The notes beneath the pieces are model-generated. The model saw only the letters and a list, made by a program, of their open reading frames with translations, made no database searches and was not told where the DNA came from. A DNA stretch of 64,000 bases from Acetivibrio mesophilus (GTDB taxonomy: Bacteria; Bacillota; Clostridia; Acetivibrionales; Acetivibrionaceae): assembly GCF_004102745.1 (NCBI RefSeq), contig NZ_RLII01000007.1:97210-161209 (forward strand), written 5' to 3'. Below are positions 17,594 through 27,117 of this stretch, piece after piece (the first letter of the stretch is position 1; every line of letters starts with the position of its first letter). The position numbers and the translations under genes were made by a program.

Positions 17594-17628
17594 GTCTATG
17601 GCTTTTAACGGTGCCATAGGCTTTTTTA
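17594..17628 (+). terminator. Terminator after the zinc-ribbon gene
   Basis: ctatggc (17596-17602) and gccatag (17613-17619) form the stem; a T run follows at 17622-17627. Confidence 0.85.
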
Positions 17629-18463
17629 TCTTTGGACGGGCAAGATCACTGCTGTTTGCACCTGTGATACTATTAAAATTAGACTAGGACAATATAAATT
17701 TTATGACTTGCATACAAACTCAATGTGTATTATAATTAAGATACGAAATAAAATAGCAATAATTGACTAAACTATTTTTGCAATGGGGGTATGATTAATT
17801 ATCGTACAATATACGACATATCTGTTGATTTTAGAAAAGAACACAAGGTCTTCAGGTATCTCTGTACTGTTGTTTAACCTTTGAGTTTTTCTTTTAGCCC
17901 CCTCAAAAAAAAATATTTTTTCGAAGTTATATATTGGGATATCAAGGGATATCAATTTTGGACCGAATTGAAGGTCATTGAAAACTGAATATACTAAAAT
18001 GCTTTACTTAATTTGGCTGCATTTGCTGTTAGGTTTCACCAGTCTATTTAAATTCCCATGATAAAGGTGTATTTATTGTAGTAATAACTTGGCACGTACA
18101 TATTCCAGTATTTGCAATATTCCTTGTTCTAAGCAGCAATTATCTTTAAAACCTTTCAGTATTATCTTTGTGGCAATCCGTCTTTTATACATCCTTTTTA
18201 GCAATAGATACTATTTTGTGTTAAATGCAAGGCTAATTTAAGTAAAAAGCATATTGATTATGATTCTTTTTGTTATGTTATTAACACAAGTTTATTGTGT
18301 TGAAATAAGAAGTTTTTAAGTCCAGCTTAGTTCTATGATGGAAGTAATGCGTGAAAATGTATCTGCAAAAAGGGGGAATGGATGAATTGCGGGTAAGTTG
18401 CATTATGACATCATATAACTTAAAAAGAATAAAAAGTATATTTGAAAGGGGAAGAAGCAGAGA
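17629..18463 (+). promoter_or_regulatory. celS upstream regulatory region
   Basis: 835 bases without a convincing gene; a 62-codon minus-strand frame at 17767-17955 has no features. Seen: a CCCCC run at 17898-17902 followed 19 bases later by CGAA (17922-17925), loosely SigmaI-like; ggtcattgaaaactgaat (17973-17990), which resembles a stretch common in Firmicute 16S-23S spacers; and a perfect 7-bp inverted repeat AACACAA-5-TTGTGTT at 18283-18301. From memory of the literature, celS transcripts start about 140-145 bases before the start codon, that is about 18319-18324, and the gene depends on growth rate and an alternative SigmaI factor. The ribosome binding site is gaaaggggaag just before 18464. 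Confidence 0.6.
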
Positions 18464-20689
18464 ATGGTAAAAAGTAGAAAAATCTCTATTCTATTAGCAA
18501 TTGCAATGCTGGTATCCATAATGATACCTTCAACAGCATTGGCAGGCCCGATAAAGGCACCTACACCGGGTGGAACATCTTATGAGGATCTTTTCCTCGA
18601 ATTCTATGACATGATTAAAGATCCTAGAAACGGATACTTTAGCTCAGATGAGGGAATACCTTATCACTCAATTGAAACACTGATTGTTGAAGCACCGGAC
18701 TACGGTCACGTTACAACCAGTGAAGCTTTCAGCTACTATATCTGGCTTGAAGCAATGTATGGACAATTCACAGGCGACTGGTCTGGAGTTAAAGAGTCAT
18801 GGCAAGTTATGGAGGATTGGATAATTCCTGACAGCACAGAACAGCCGGGTATGGCAATGTATTCACCAAACAGCCCTGCTACATATGCTGCTGAACACGA
18901 TGATCCTAAATACTATCCTTCAGAATTGATGTTTGATAGTGTAAGAGTAGGAACTGACCCAATACACAACGACCTCACATCTGCATATGGTCCTGACATG
19001 TACCTGATGCACTGGTTGATGGACGTTGATAACTGGTATGGTTTCGGTACAGGAACCAGAGCAACATTTATAAACACCTTCCAAAGAGGTGAACAGGAAT
19101 CAGCATGGGAAACTATTCCTCATCCGTCAATAGAAGAGTTCAAGTATGGCGGACCTAATGGATTCCTTGATTTGTTTACAAAGGACAAATCATATTCCAA
19201 ACAGTGGCGTTATACAAATGCTCCTGACGCAGAAGCCCGTGCTATACAGGCTGCTTACTGGGCAAACAAATGGGCAAAGGAACAGGGAAAAGCATCTACT
19301 CTTTCTTCTGTTGTAACAAAAGCTACTAAAATGGGTGATTTCTTAAGAAATGATATGTTCGATAAGTACTTCATGAAGATCGGTGCACAGGATAAGACTC
19401 CTGGTACTGGCTATGATAGTGCTCACTACCTCATGGCTTGGTATACTTCATGGGGTGGCGGAATCGGTTCACAATGGGCATGGAAGATAGGTGCCAGCCA
19501 TATCCACTTCGGATATCAGAACCCATTCCAAGCATGGATAAATGCAACACAGTCCGAATTTGCTCCTAAGTCATCCAACGGTAAGAAAGACTGGACAACA
19601 AGCTTAGACAGACAGATCGAATTCTATCAGTGGTTGCAGTCAGCTGAAGGTGCTATAGCTGGTGGTGCTACTAACTCATGGAAAGGTAGATATGAAAAAT
19701 ATCCTGCAGGCAAATCAACATTCTATGGTATGGCATACGTTCCACATCCTGTATACGCTGACCCAGGAAGTAATGAATGGTTTGGTATGCAGTGTTGGTC
19801 AATGCAGCGTATGATGGACCTCTATCTTGAATCTGGAGATTCAAGAATTGAGCCACTGGTTAGAAAATGGGCTGAGTGGGCAATGAGCGAAGTTAAGCTG
19901 TATGAAGATGGAACATTTGCAATTCCTAGCAACCTTGGTTGGTCAGGAGAACCGGATACATGGACCGGAAAATACACTGGCAACCCGAATTTGCACGTGA
20001 CAGTAAATACTTATGGCACTGACCTTGGTGTTGCTGGTTCATTGGCAAATGCTCTCGCAACTTATGCTGCAGCTACAAGGAAATGGGGAACACTTGACAC
20101 AAGAGCAAGAGATATGGCTGCTGAATTGGTTAACCGTGCATGGTATAACTACTACTGCGAAGAAGGAAAAGGTGTTGTTACTGAAGAAGCTCGTGGCGAC
20201 TACAAACGCTTCTTCTCACAGGAAGTATTTGTTCCAGCTGGCTGGAGCGGAACTATGCCAAATGGTGACAAGATTCAGCCTGGTGTGAAATTTATAGACA
20301 TCCGTTCAAAATACAAACAGGATCCTGACTACAATAAGGTATATCAAGCATATCAAAGAGGAGAAGATCCTGTATTGAACTACCACCGTTTCTGGCACGA
20401 AGTTGACCTTGCAGTTGGTATGGGTGTATTGGCTACATACTTCCCAGAGTTGACATATCAAATACCTGGTGAGGGTGGTCCTGGCAACGATCCAACATAC
20501 GGTGACTGTAATGAAGACGGTAAAGTTACTTCAACTGACCTTACAATATTGAAGAGATATCTTCTGAAAATGGATGTAAAGATAAATCTTGAAAATGCTG
20601 ATGTAAATAGAGATGGTAAAGTTACATCAACAGATGCAACAATATTAAAGAGATTCCTTACTAAGATTATAAAAGAGTTACCATTATAA
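18464..20689 (+). CDS. celS: Cellulosomal exoglucanase CelS (Cel48S)
   Basis: Processive cellobiohydrolase of glycoside hydrolase family 48 that cuts cellulose from the reducing end; a major catalytic subunit of the cellulosome. 741 residues: signal peptide 1-27 (cleavage after STALA), GH48 (alpha/alpha)6 barrel about 28-660, short Gly/Pro linker, and a type I dockerin about 676-741 with two calcium-binding repeats ([20 protein letters not shown] and [20 protein letters not shown]). Glu87 in VTTSEAF is the known catalytic acid of this enzyme. Codon use leans to C-ending Tyr, Phe and Ile codons more than in neighbours, fitting very high expression. It is monocistronic, with a long regulatory region before it and a terminator behind. 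Confidence 0.98.
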   Translation: MVKSRKISILLAIAMLVSIMIPSTALAGPIKAPTPGGTSYEDLFLEFYDMIKDPRNGYFSSDEGIPYHSIETLIVEAPDYGHVTTSEAFSYYIWLEAMYGQFTGDWSGVKESWQVMEDWIIPDSTEQPGMAMYSPNSPATYAAEHDDPKYYPSELMFDSVRVGTDPIHNDLTSAYGPDMYLMHWLMDVDNWYGFGTGTRATFINTFQRGEQESAWETIPHPSIEEFKYGGPNGFLDLFTKDKSYSKQWRYTNAPDAEARAIQAAYWANKWAKEQGKASTLSSVVTKATKMGDFLRNDMFDKYFMKIGAQDKTPGTGYDSAHYLMAWYTSWGGGIGSQWAWKIGASHIHFGYQNPFQAWINATQSEFAPKSSNGKKDWTTSLDRQIEFYQWLQSAEGAIAGGATNSWKGRYEKYPAGKSTFYGMAYVPHPVYADPGSNEWFGMQCWSMQRMMDLYLESGDSRIEPLVRKWAEWAMSEVKLYEDGTFAIPSNLGWSGEPDTWTGKYTGNPNLHVTVNTYGTDLGVAGSLANALATYAAATRKWGTLDTRARDMAAELVNRAWYNYYCEEGKGVVTEEARGDYKRFFSQEVFVPAGWSGTMPNGDKIQPGVKFIDIRSKYKQDPDYNKVYQAYQRGEDPVLNYHRFWHEVDLAVGMGVLATYFPELTYQIPGEGGPGNDPTYGDCNEDGKVTSTDLTILKRYLLKMDVKINLENADVNRDGKVTSTDATILKRFLTKIIKELPL

Positions 20690-20710
20690 TAAATAATTTC
20701 AGATGAATTT

Positions 20711-20740
20711 CAAAGGGCCGGCTTTTGCCGGTCCTTTTTA
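20711..20740 (+). terminator. celS terminator
   Basis: aaagggccggc pairs with gccggtccttt around a ttt loop, followed by T (20735-20739). Confidence 0.9.
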
Positions 20741-20912
20741 TAATGTCACTTCCTGGGGAAATTATACATGCCATAATGTTCCCGCAGAATTCTTAATATA
20801 TTCGCTAAAAACCAATGATTTTTGTGCCGAAATATTGTATAATATATAATAATGTGTCCTTTTTTGATGAGATGAGTTGCAGGAGTTTGTAATGTGCAAA
20901 GGAGCTGATGGT

Positions 20913-21323
20913 ATGGCGGAGAAAAATAAGGTGGAAGTCAGAATAGCAGGTAAGGATTACACACTGGTTGGTATTGAGTCCCAGGAGTATATACAGAAGG
21001 TAGCGCTATATATAGACAGAAAGATGAATGAAATCATGAGGATAAACAGCAAACTCAGTACTTCAATGGCATCGGTGCTTACTGCTATTAATGTTGCTGA
21101 CGATTACTTCAAGGCACATGAAAATGTTATCAGCTTAAGTAAGGAACTAAAAAGCGCAAATGAAGAGATTGAAAGGTTAAGAGAGGAAAATCGAAGGCTT
21201 ACCAACGAAAATGCCGTAATCAGCAATAAAAACACCAATTATCAACTGGAATTGGCAAAAAGAGAAGCAGAATTAAATGAGGTGCGAAACACCCTTGAGA
21301 AGTCGACTAGGGCCAGAATTTAG
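20913..21323 (+). CDS. zapA: Cell division protein ZapA-like
   Basis: ZapA promotes FtsZ filament bundling at mid-cell. 136 residues: N-terminal ZapA domain with VEVRIAGKDYTLVGIESQEY and YIDRKMNEI, then a long coiled coil (about 65-136) rich in Glu/Lys/Asn heptads, longer than short ZapA proteins of about 85 residues. ATG 20913 follows aaaggag (20898-20904); the in-frame TTG at 20877 is less likely. Stand-alone unit with its own terminator. Confidence 0.88.
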   Translation: MAEKNKVEVRIAGKDYTLVGIESQEYIQKVALYIDRKMNEIMRINSKLSTSMASVLTAINVADDYFKAHENVISLSKELKSANEEIERLREENRRLTNENAVISNKNTNYQLELAKREAELNEVRNTLEKSTRARI

Positions 21324-21349
21324 TATATAGGGGTCGCCGATAATAGCAG

Positions 21350-21374
21350 GGAAGCGTAAACAGCGCTTCTTTTT
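21350..21374 (+). terminator. Terminator after zapA
   Basis: gaagcg and cgcttc stem with a taaacag loop and a T run. Confidence 0.85.
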
Positions 21375-21422
21375 ACTTAGCCTCTTGGAATCTTTTTATT
21401 TTTTTACAGGGGGTGTCTAACC

Positions 21423-22307
21423 ATGAAAATGATATTCATCTTTATAGACGGTTTTGGTATTGGAAAGGCTGATGCATCGGTTAATCCTCTGGCTAATCCC
21501 GAACTCGTAAACCTAAACTATATACTTCATGAGGCAGGGGCAATTCCTACGGATGCGTGTCTTGATGTACCCGGATTGCCTCAGAGCGCTACGGGACAAA
21601 CAACCATATTTACCGGCCAAAATGCTCCAAAGGTGCTGTCGAGACATTTGCATGGGCAGCCTACAGTTACACTGAAGAAGATGATATTTGCCAACAATCT
21701 CTTTAAAGAACTCCTGAAAAGAGGGTATTCTGTGACTAATTCAAATGTTTACAGAACAGCCTATATCAGCAAAATCAAAGATCCTAAGGAGAGAAAGTAT
21801 CGTCCTTCGGTCACGACCGTAATGACCCTTTCTAGCGGATTAAATCTTAGAACTGTGGAAGAATATATAGCTGGAGAGGGCGTGTATCATGACGTCACCG
21901 GGACGATTTTGAGAAATGAAGGTTATGTAAAGGACCTCATTACCCCTCAAGAAGCGGCGCAAAGGCTTTACAATGTTAGCCGGAAATATGATTTTACGCT
22001 TTTTGAATATTTTGAGACAGACATAATAGGACACAAGATGGAAATGGAGACGGCGATAGAAAAGTTAAAGACTCTTGATGCCTTTATTGGTGAGCTTTTG
22101 AGGCTTTACGACGAGAAAGAAGATATTATATTTATTACAAGTGACCATGGCAATGTTGAAGACATAACGATAAAAACTCATACATTTAATAAGGTACCTA
22201 CAGTTATTCTAGGGAAAGTACCTAAGAATGTGGAGATAAAAATAAATTCGTTGACAGATATCATGCCGACAGTATTAGATATTTTTGATTCAAAGGGAGA
22301 ACTATGA
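21423..22307 (+). CDS. Alkaline-phosphatase-superfamily metalloenzyme (phosphoglycerate mutase/phosphopentomutase-like)
   Basis: 294 residues. Metal-site motifs of the phosphopentomutase / cofactor-independent phosphoglycerate mutase superfamily are visible: FIDGFGIGK at the N-terminus, QSATGQTT near 58-65 with the candidate nucleophile, DIIGHKM near 200-206 and ITSDHGNVED near 237-246 with a following HTF. It is much shorter than iPGM (about 510) and phosphopentomutase (about 390), so the substrate is unknown. It overlaps the U32 peptidase gene by ATGA, suggesting a coupled pair. Confidence 0.8.
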   Translation: MKMIFIFIDGFGIGKADASVNPLANPELVNLNYILHEAGAIPTDACLDVPGLPQSATGQTTIFTGQNAPKVLSRHLHGQPTVTLKKMIFANNLFKELLKRGYSVTNSNVYRTAYISKIKDPKERKYRPSVTTVMTLSSGLNLRTVEEYIAGEGVYHDVTGTILRNEGYVKDLITPQEAAQRLYNVSRKYDFTLFEYFETDIIGHKMEMETAIEKLKTLDAFIGELLRLYDEKEDIIFITSDHGNVEDITIKTHTFNKVPTVILGKVPKNVEIKINSLTDIMPTVLDIFDSKGEL

Positions 22308-24817
22308 TAGGAGATTTTAAACCGGAACTGCTGGCACCTTGTGGAGACTGGGAGGCTTTTATGGCGGCTGTCGAAAACGGTGCCGACGCAGTATATATGG
22401 GTGGAAGGCTGTTTAATGCAAGGCAATTTGCATCTAACTTTGATGAAGGCAAATTTAAAGAGGCAATACATTATGCCCATGCAAGGGATGTAAGTGTATA
22501 TCAGACCATGAATACCCTGATAAACGACAATGAGATGAAGGAAGCATTAAGGGCATTGGAGCAGTCCTATCTTGCAGGGATTGATGGGGTAATAGTCCAG
22601 GATATTGGGCTGGCAAATTTGATTAGAAAGCTATACCCAGACCTTCCGCTTCATGCCAGTACTCAGATGACAATATACAACTTAGAAGGCGTAAGGCTAA
22701 TGGAGGAACTGGGATTTAAAAGGGCTGTACTTGCAAGGGAGTTATCGTTGGAAGAAATAGAAAATATTTCAAAAAACACCCCTTTGGAAATAGAAGTGTT
22801 TATTCATGGGGCACTATGTGTCTGCTATTCGGGACAGTGCCTTATGAGCAGCATTATTGGAGGAAGAAGCGGCAATCGTGGCAAGTGTGCCCAGCCGTGT
22901 AGGCTGCCATATCAACTTTTGGGCTCCGGTGAAGAAAGCGATCCTTCCGAGAGGAAGTCGGACAGAGGATATTTCTTGAGCCCTAAAGACCTCTGTTCTG
23001 TTGAGGTTTTGGATAAGCTTATAAATGCCGGGGTAAAATCCCTCAAAATTGAAGGCAGAATGAAAAGTGCGGAATATGTAGCTACCGTTGTAAGGGTATA
23101 CAGAAAATATCTTGACAGACTGCTCAAAGAACCGGATGACTATGGTGCAAGTATCGAAGATAGCGATATAAGGGACCTTACCCAGATATTTAACCGGGGA
23201 GGACTCTCCAAAGGATACCTGGAAGGAAAAGCAGGAAGAGATATGATGAGCTTTGAGAAGCCGAAGAACTGGGGAATATACTTGGGAAGAGTAATATCCT
23301 ATGATAAGGTTTCGGAGACTGCTAAAATAAAGCTTGAAGAGTCCCTAAGCCTCGGAGACGGAATTGAGGTATGGAACAACGAGGATGAAAGCCCGGGAAC
23401 AATTGTAACGGCAATTCGGGTAAACGGCAAGGCAGTGACAGAAGCAAAGGTGCATCAGGTGGCCGAAGTAAGAAGCATTAAGGGCAGAATAAGCAAAGGA
23501 AATAAAGTCTATAGGACATCGGAGAAAAAACTGAATACTTTTGCTAGAGAATCTTTCACAGGAAAGTCGATAAGGAAGATTCCGATTGAAGGAAGGCTAA
23601 GCGTAATAAGCGGCAAACCTGTATCCATTACCGTAAAGGATTATGCGGGAAATGTGGTTGAGATCGAATCGGAATATATCCCTGAGCAAGCATTGACAAG
23701 TCCCCTTACCGAAGAAAGGGCTATTAAGCAGGCCGCAAAAACCGGGCAGACTCCTTTCGAATTTAGCAAATTATCTGCCGATGTAGATAAGGATCTGTCT
23801 GTGCCCGTAAGTGAAATCAATACCCTTCGGCGTCGTGCTTTAGAGCAGTTGGAAATCAAAAGGTCGGACAGATATTCCCACAGAAAGCGCTCTAATTTGC
23901 AAGAAAAATCGGAAGATATGCTGCATTTCCCGGGAAATAGTCGAAATAGGGAAAAGGATTTAAAAATTTCCGCATGTTTTTACAAGGATATAGATGGGGT
24001 GGAATATGGTAGCCTTGGGGCAGACAGGCTCTACCTTCCTTTTAGCATGCTCATGAAGGAAAAGGAGGAAGGAATTTTACGCCTTAAGGGAAATGGGGAG
24101 CTATTTGTATTTATTCCCCCAATAACCAGAGGAAATTATGACGAACTGATAAAGTCCAGGCTCGATAGCATTGTGAAGATGGGAGTCGACGGAATTCTTC
24201 TGGGGAATCCCGGATCAGTAGAATATGCGAGAGCTTTCCCGGACATTCGTGTTATGGGGGATTATTCATTAAACATATTCAACAGCATTTCAATAAAGGC
24301 TCTTAGGGATATGGGATTTGATGGGGCCTCTTTATCTCCTGAGCTTAATCTGAATCAGATAAAGGATCTGGAGAAATTTCCCGAATTTACAGAGGAAGTA
24401 CTGGTATACGGAAGAATACCCCTTATGACCAGTGAGTATTGTCCTGTTGGGAGCATAAAGGGCAATTTCGGGAGAAATTCGAGATGCAATTTGGCATGCA
24501 AGGATAAGAACTTCCACCTGGTGGATAGACTGAACATGAAGTTTCCTGTACTGTGTGACAGGATTGACTGCAGAAGTATGATTTTTAATGCAAAAGTATT
24601 GCTGCTTTCAGATAGTATTGATAGAATTAGGGCATCGGGTGTTGACATGATAAGGCTCAATTTTACGGACGAGAGCCCGGATGAGATTAAAGATATAGTA
24701 CAGATGCACCGCAAACTTGTGAATGGTGGTCAGAAGACTTTAGATTCCTATAAGCAATTGATTGGTAAAATAAAAGACAGAGGTTTTACAAAGGGACACT
24801 TCACAAGGGGTGTCTAG
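22304..24817 (+). CDS. U32 family peptidase/collagenase-like protein
   Basis: 837 residues, long U32 form. The N-terminal TIM-barrel-like U32 domain starts at PELLAPCGDWEAFMAAVENGADAVY; a cysteine cluster probably binds an Fe-S cluster (HGALCVCYSGQCLMSS and GKCAQPCRLPY near 165-205). The middle part is the DUF3656-type insert and a second barrel-like half ends in SRCNLACKDK. Long U32 proteins such as RlhA act in rRNA cytidine hydroxylation in E. coli; whether this one is a peptidase or an RNA-modifying factor is open. Coupled to the upstream metalloenzyme gene. Confidence 0.88.
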   Translation: MIGDFKPELLAPCGDWEAFMAAVENGADAVYMGGRLFNARQFASNFDEGKFKEAIHYAHARDVSVYQTMNTLINDNEMKEALRALEQSYLAGIDGVIVQDIGLANLIRKLYPDLPLHASTQMTIYNLEGVRLMEELGFKRAVLARELSLEEIENISKNTPLEIEVFIHGALCVCYSGQCLMSSIIGGRSGNRGKCAQPCRLPYQLLGSGEESDPSERKSDRGYFLSPKDLCSVEVLDKLINAGVKSLKIEGRMKSAEYVATVVRVYRKYLDRLLKEPDDYGASIEDSDIRDLTQIFNRGGLSKGYLEGKAGRDMMSFEKPKNWGIYLGRVISYDKVSETAKIKLEESLSLGDGIEVWNNEDESPGTIVTAIRVNGKAVTEAKVHQVAEVRSIKGRISKGNKVYRTSEKKLNTFARESFTGKSIRKIPIEGRLSVISGKPVSITVKDYAGNVVEIESEYIPEQALTSPLTEERAIKQAAKTGQTPFEFSKLSADVDKDLSVPVSEINTLRRRALEQLEIKRSDRYSHRKRSNLQEKSEDMLHFPGNSRNREKDLKISACFYKDIDGVEYGSLGADRLYLPFSMLMKEKEEGILRLKGNGELFVFIPPITRGNYDELIKSRLDSIVKMGVDGILLGNPGSVEYARAFPDIRVMGDYSLNIFNSISIKALRDMGFDGASLSPELNLNQIKDLEKFPEFTEEVLVYGRIPLMTSEYCPVGSIKGNFGRNSRCNLACKDKNFHLVDRLNMKFPVLCDRIDCRSMIFNAKVLLLSDSIDRIRASGVDMIRLNFTDESPDEIKDIVQMHRKLVNGGQKTLDSYKQLIGKIKDRGFTKGHFTRGV

Positions 24818-24850
24818 TGCAATGAAAAGGCTTTATGTGGAGGTAATTGA

Positions 24851-25369
24851 ATGTCAAATAATGTTGAGGTGTTTTTGGAAATATGCAGAGAAGGAGCAGT
24901 AATACCGAAGTATGCAAAACAATGGGATGCGGGCATGGATATATGCGCGGCCGAAGATGTAATTATAAGCCCCGGGGAAACGGTAATAATTCCAACAGGG
25001 CTTAAGGTGGCCATTCCTGAGGGCTATGAAATACAGGTTCGACCCAGAAGCGGCATATCATTAAAAACGCCGCTACGAATCTCAAATTCGCCGGGTACTA
25101 TTGACAGCGGCTATCGGGATGAGATAGGGATAATCGTTACAAATACATCGGCGGTATCTTGCAATGAAGATACTTCTTCCGACCTAGAGGAGCTTACTAT
25201 TGACAGTAAGGGGAATAAACAGGGTGTATATAGGATTTGTAAGGGGGACAGAATTGCACAAATTGTGCTGCAGTATGTTCCGCGGATTCAGTTCAAAGTA
25301 GTGGATTCGGTAAAGGAAATAGGTAGCGACCGCGGAGGCGGGTTCGGGTCTACCGGAGTACGGGAATAA
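24851..25369 (+). CDS. dut: Deoxyuridine 5'-triphosphate nucleotidohydrolase
   Basis: Hydrolyses dUTP to dUMP, keeping uracil out of DNA. 172 residues; trimeric dUTPase motifs in order: DAGMDICAA (1), RPRSGIS (2), GTIDSGYRDEIG (3), KGDRIAQIV (4) and the glycine-rich tail RGGGFGSTG (5). About 25 extra residues lie between motifs 3 and 4 (around NEDTSSDLEEL), making it longer than the usual 145-150. ATG 24851 follows ggaggtaattga, 33 bases after the U32 gene. Confidence 0.95.
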   Translation: MSNNVEVFLEICREGAVIPKYAKQWDAGMDICAAEDVIISPGETVIIPTGLKVAIPEGYEIQVRPRSGISLKTPLRISNSPGTIDSGYRDEIGIIVTNTSAVSCNEDTSSDLEELTIDSKGNKQGVYRICKGDRIAQIVLQYVPRIQFKVVDSVKEIGSDRGGGFGSTGVRE

Positions 25370-25411
25370 TAATAACTTTTTTACACTATTATATTTCATT
25401 TAAAGAGGTTT

Positions 25412-25454
25412 GCAAAAAGCTCAAAGGATCAGGGGTGACCTTTGAGCTTTTTGC
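25412..25454. terminator. Bidirectional terminator between dut and the convergent gene
   Basis: A perfect 16-bp stem (25412-25427 with 25439-25454) ending in gctttttgc; usable in both directions. Confidence 0.92.
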
Positions 25455-25536
25455 AATATATAAGTTTTAATTCTGCCAAAGGCGCATAAAAAGGTTGGAT
25501 TTGTATGCTCTCCGGCAGTTGTGGGACTTGCTTGTA

Positions 25537-26832
25537 TCAATCATTGTCGACATCTTCAATTATAATTGCACCGGTTTCCTCGTCCCATTCAATATCTTTG
25601 TTCAGTATTGTAGAGATGAACCTTAGTGGGACCATAGTCCTGTTATCTACCAATTGAGCAGGAACATCTATCTCAACCATTTTACCGTTTACAACAACGA
25701 TATTGCTGTCAAGGGTAATTTCTATCGAAGTTGTCGTTGTTTTGCCATATACCGATTCGGAAACGGTTTTCTTAATATTAACAGTCTTCGTCTCGGAATA
25801 CCATTCAACTGTCGCTCCAAGGGCATTGGTGACAGCTCTGACCGGTATAAGAGTCCTTCCGTCTTTGATTACAGGAGGAACGTCAAATTCTATATCCTCG
25901 CCATTCACAAATACGGGTATCAATTTATCATTATTTTTCTTTTTCAATTTGCTTAGCTCTTTTATAAGTGCCTTTCTTGCATGCTTATTATTATGTTTGG
26001 CTTTGAGCTCCTTGCGGAAAGCCTTGATTAGCTCATCGACGTCAATATCATCTTCGTCATCATCGTCAATTATAACGGCGCTTAGCTCTTCATCCCATTC
26101 CACAGATTGTTTTAAGACCTGTGCAATAAATCTCAATGGAACCATGGTTCTGTTGTTTACCAACTGTGCAGGAACATCAATTTTTACCTTTTCGCCGTTA
26201 ACGATAACTATATCGCTATCGAGATTAATTTCAATAACAGTTGTTGAAGCTCCGTATACCGAGCTATACACAGCCTTTGAGACAGTAATGGTCTTTGATT
26301 TTTCGTCCCATTCAACTGTAGCTCCAAGGGCATTGGTGACTGCTCTAACCGGTATAAGAGTTCTTCCGTCTTTGATTACAGGAGGAACGTCAAACTTTAC
26401 ATCTTTACCTTTAACAAAGAGAGGGATAGAATTATCATTTTTGCTTCTTTTCTCATTAACAGCTTTTTTAATTTCTTCTCTTTTCTGTTCTTTGGTTTTA
26501 TGTACTTTTTTATCGGCCTTTTCTTTTCCTTTTTCATCCTTTTGTTTATCAGTTTTTACCTCATCGGTCTTTTTGTCATCAGACTTTTTGTCATGAGGTT
26601 TTTTCTCCTCAATGCTTTCCTTTTCAGTCTTTTCCTGCTTTTCTTTTTCCTTTTCGTTTTTATCTTTTTCAGCTTTCTTATCGGAGAAATTATCCTTTTT
26701 GGACTCATCCCGCACTTCTATTTGGGCATTCTCCTTTTTTGTCACATTTTCATCTTTTTTTGCAAGAGCGACAAAGCTACTTGAAGTCAATACCAGGAGA
26801 GCTGAGATAACTACGCATAAAAACTTTTTCAT
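25537..26832 (-). CDS. Secreted protein with two copper-amine-oxidase N-terminal (stalk) domains
   Basis: 431 residues. Signal peptide about 1-24 (MKKFLCVV...SFVALA), a Lys/Glu/Asp low-complexity stretch about 25-135, then two copies of the copper amine oxidase N-terminal domain (about 136-250 and 300-428). Each has the signature DGRTLIPVRAVTNALGATVEW and NRTMVPLRFI. The copies are so similar (VPPVIKDGRTLIPVRAV is shared exactly) that a recent internal duplication is likely. An acidic/basic linker (DDDDEDDIDVDE, then KAKHNNKHARK) separates them. There is no oxidase catalytic domain; such clostridial proteins are thought to bind cell wall or matrix. Monocistronic, with cctcctt-type site upstream. 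Confidence 0.88.
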   Translation of the reverse strand: MKKFLCVVISALLVLTSSSFVALAKKDENVTKKENAQIEVRDESKKDNFSDKKAEKDKNEKEKEKQEKTEKESIEEKKPHDKKSDDKKTDEVKTDKQKDEKGKEKADKKVHKTKEQKREEIKKAVNEKRSKNDNSIPLFVKGKDVKFDVPPVIKDGRTLIPVRAVTNALGATVEWDEKSKTITVSKAVYSSVYGASTTVIEINLDSDIVIVNGEKVKIDVPAQLVNNRTMVPLRFIAQVLKQSVEWDEELSAVIIDDDDEDDIDVDELIKAFRKELKAKHNNKHARKALIKELSKLKKKNNDKLIPVFVNGEDIEFDVPPVIKDGRTLIPVRAVTNALGATVEWYSETKTVNIKKTVSESVYGKTTTTSIEITLDSNIVVVNGKMVEIDVPAQLVDNRTMVPLRFISTILNKDIEWDEETGAIIIEDVDND

Positions 26833-26897
26833 TTAAAGGCCTCCTTGAATTTTGTATTTTCGGAATTTCATTCAACCGTTTGAAAAGGTTGGGTGCC

Positions 26898-26926
26898 GCA
26901 TGTATGGCATAGGTTGGCGTACATGC
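26898..26926. other. Inverted repeat upstream of the stalk protein gene
   Basis: gcatgta (26898-26904) and tacatgc (26920-26926) are perfect complements around a 15-base spacer, 66 bases before the minus-strand start codon. It could be an operator or a leader hairpin; no riboswitch class was recognised. Confidence 0.45.
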
Positions 26927-27047
26927 AATTTTGTCTGATATAATAATTTTCGAATAAAATTAAAAGAATTTTGAGGTATTTTTTAAATTATTTTGCCGTA
27001 AAGTTTTACTATATATTTTGCAATAGACCTTTTGGATTAAAACGGGC

Positions 27048-27097
27048 TTTACAATTGTAAAGGATTGCATTATAATATAACTACGAACAAATGTTCG
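27048..27097 (+). promoter_or_regulatory. dinB promoter with LexA (SOS) box
   Basis: TTTACA (27048-27053), 17-base spacer, TATAAT (27071-27076). The 14-base sequence CGAACAAATGTTCG at 27084-27097 fits the Gram-positive LexA/DinR box (CGAAC-4-GTTCG) and covers the expected transcription start, so LexA binding should block the gene until DNA damage. Confidence 0.9.
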
Positions 27098-27117
27098 ATG
27101 TAAGAAGGTGGAATTAA

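Noticed and set aside
17767..17955. 62-codon minus-strand frame in the celS leader
   Set aside because: No ribosome binding site, no recognisable protein features, and it lies in a regulatory region.
26500..26836. Hydrophobic Phe/Leu/Ser-rich plus-strand frames opposite the stalk protein gene
   Set aside because: They are the mirror of the Lys/Glu-rich low-complexity coding stretch on the minus strand.
26898..26926. Riboswitch upstream of the stalk protein gene
   Set aside because: Only one inverted repeat is visible and no conserved core of a known class could be matched; kept as an inverted repeat only.
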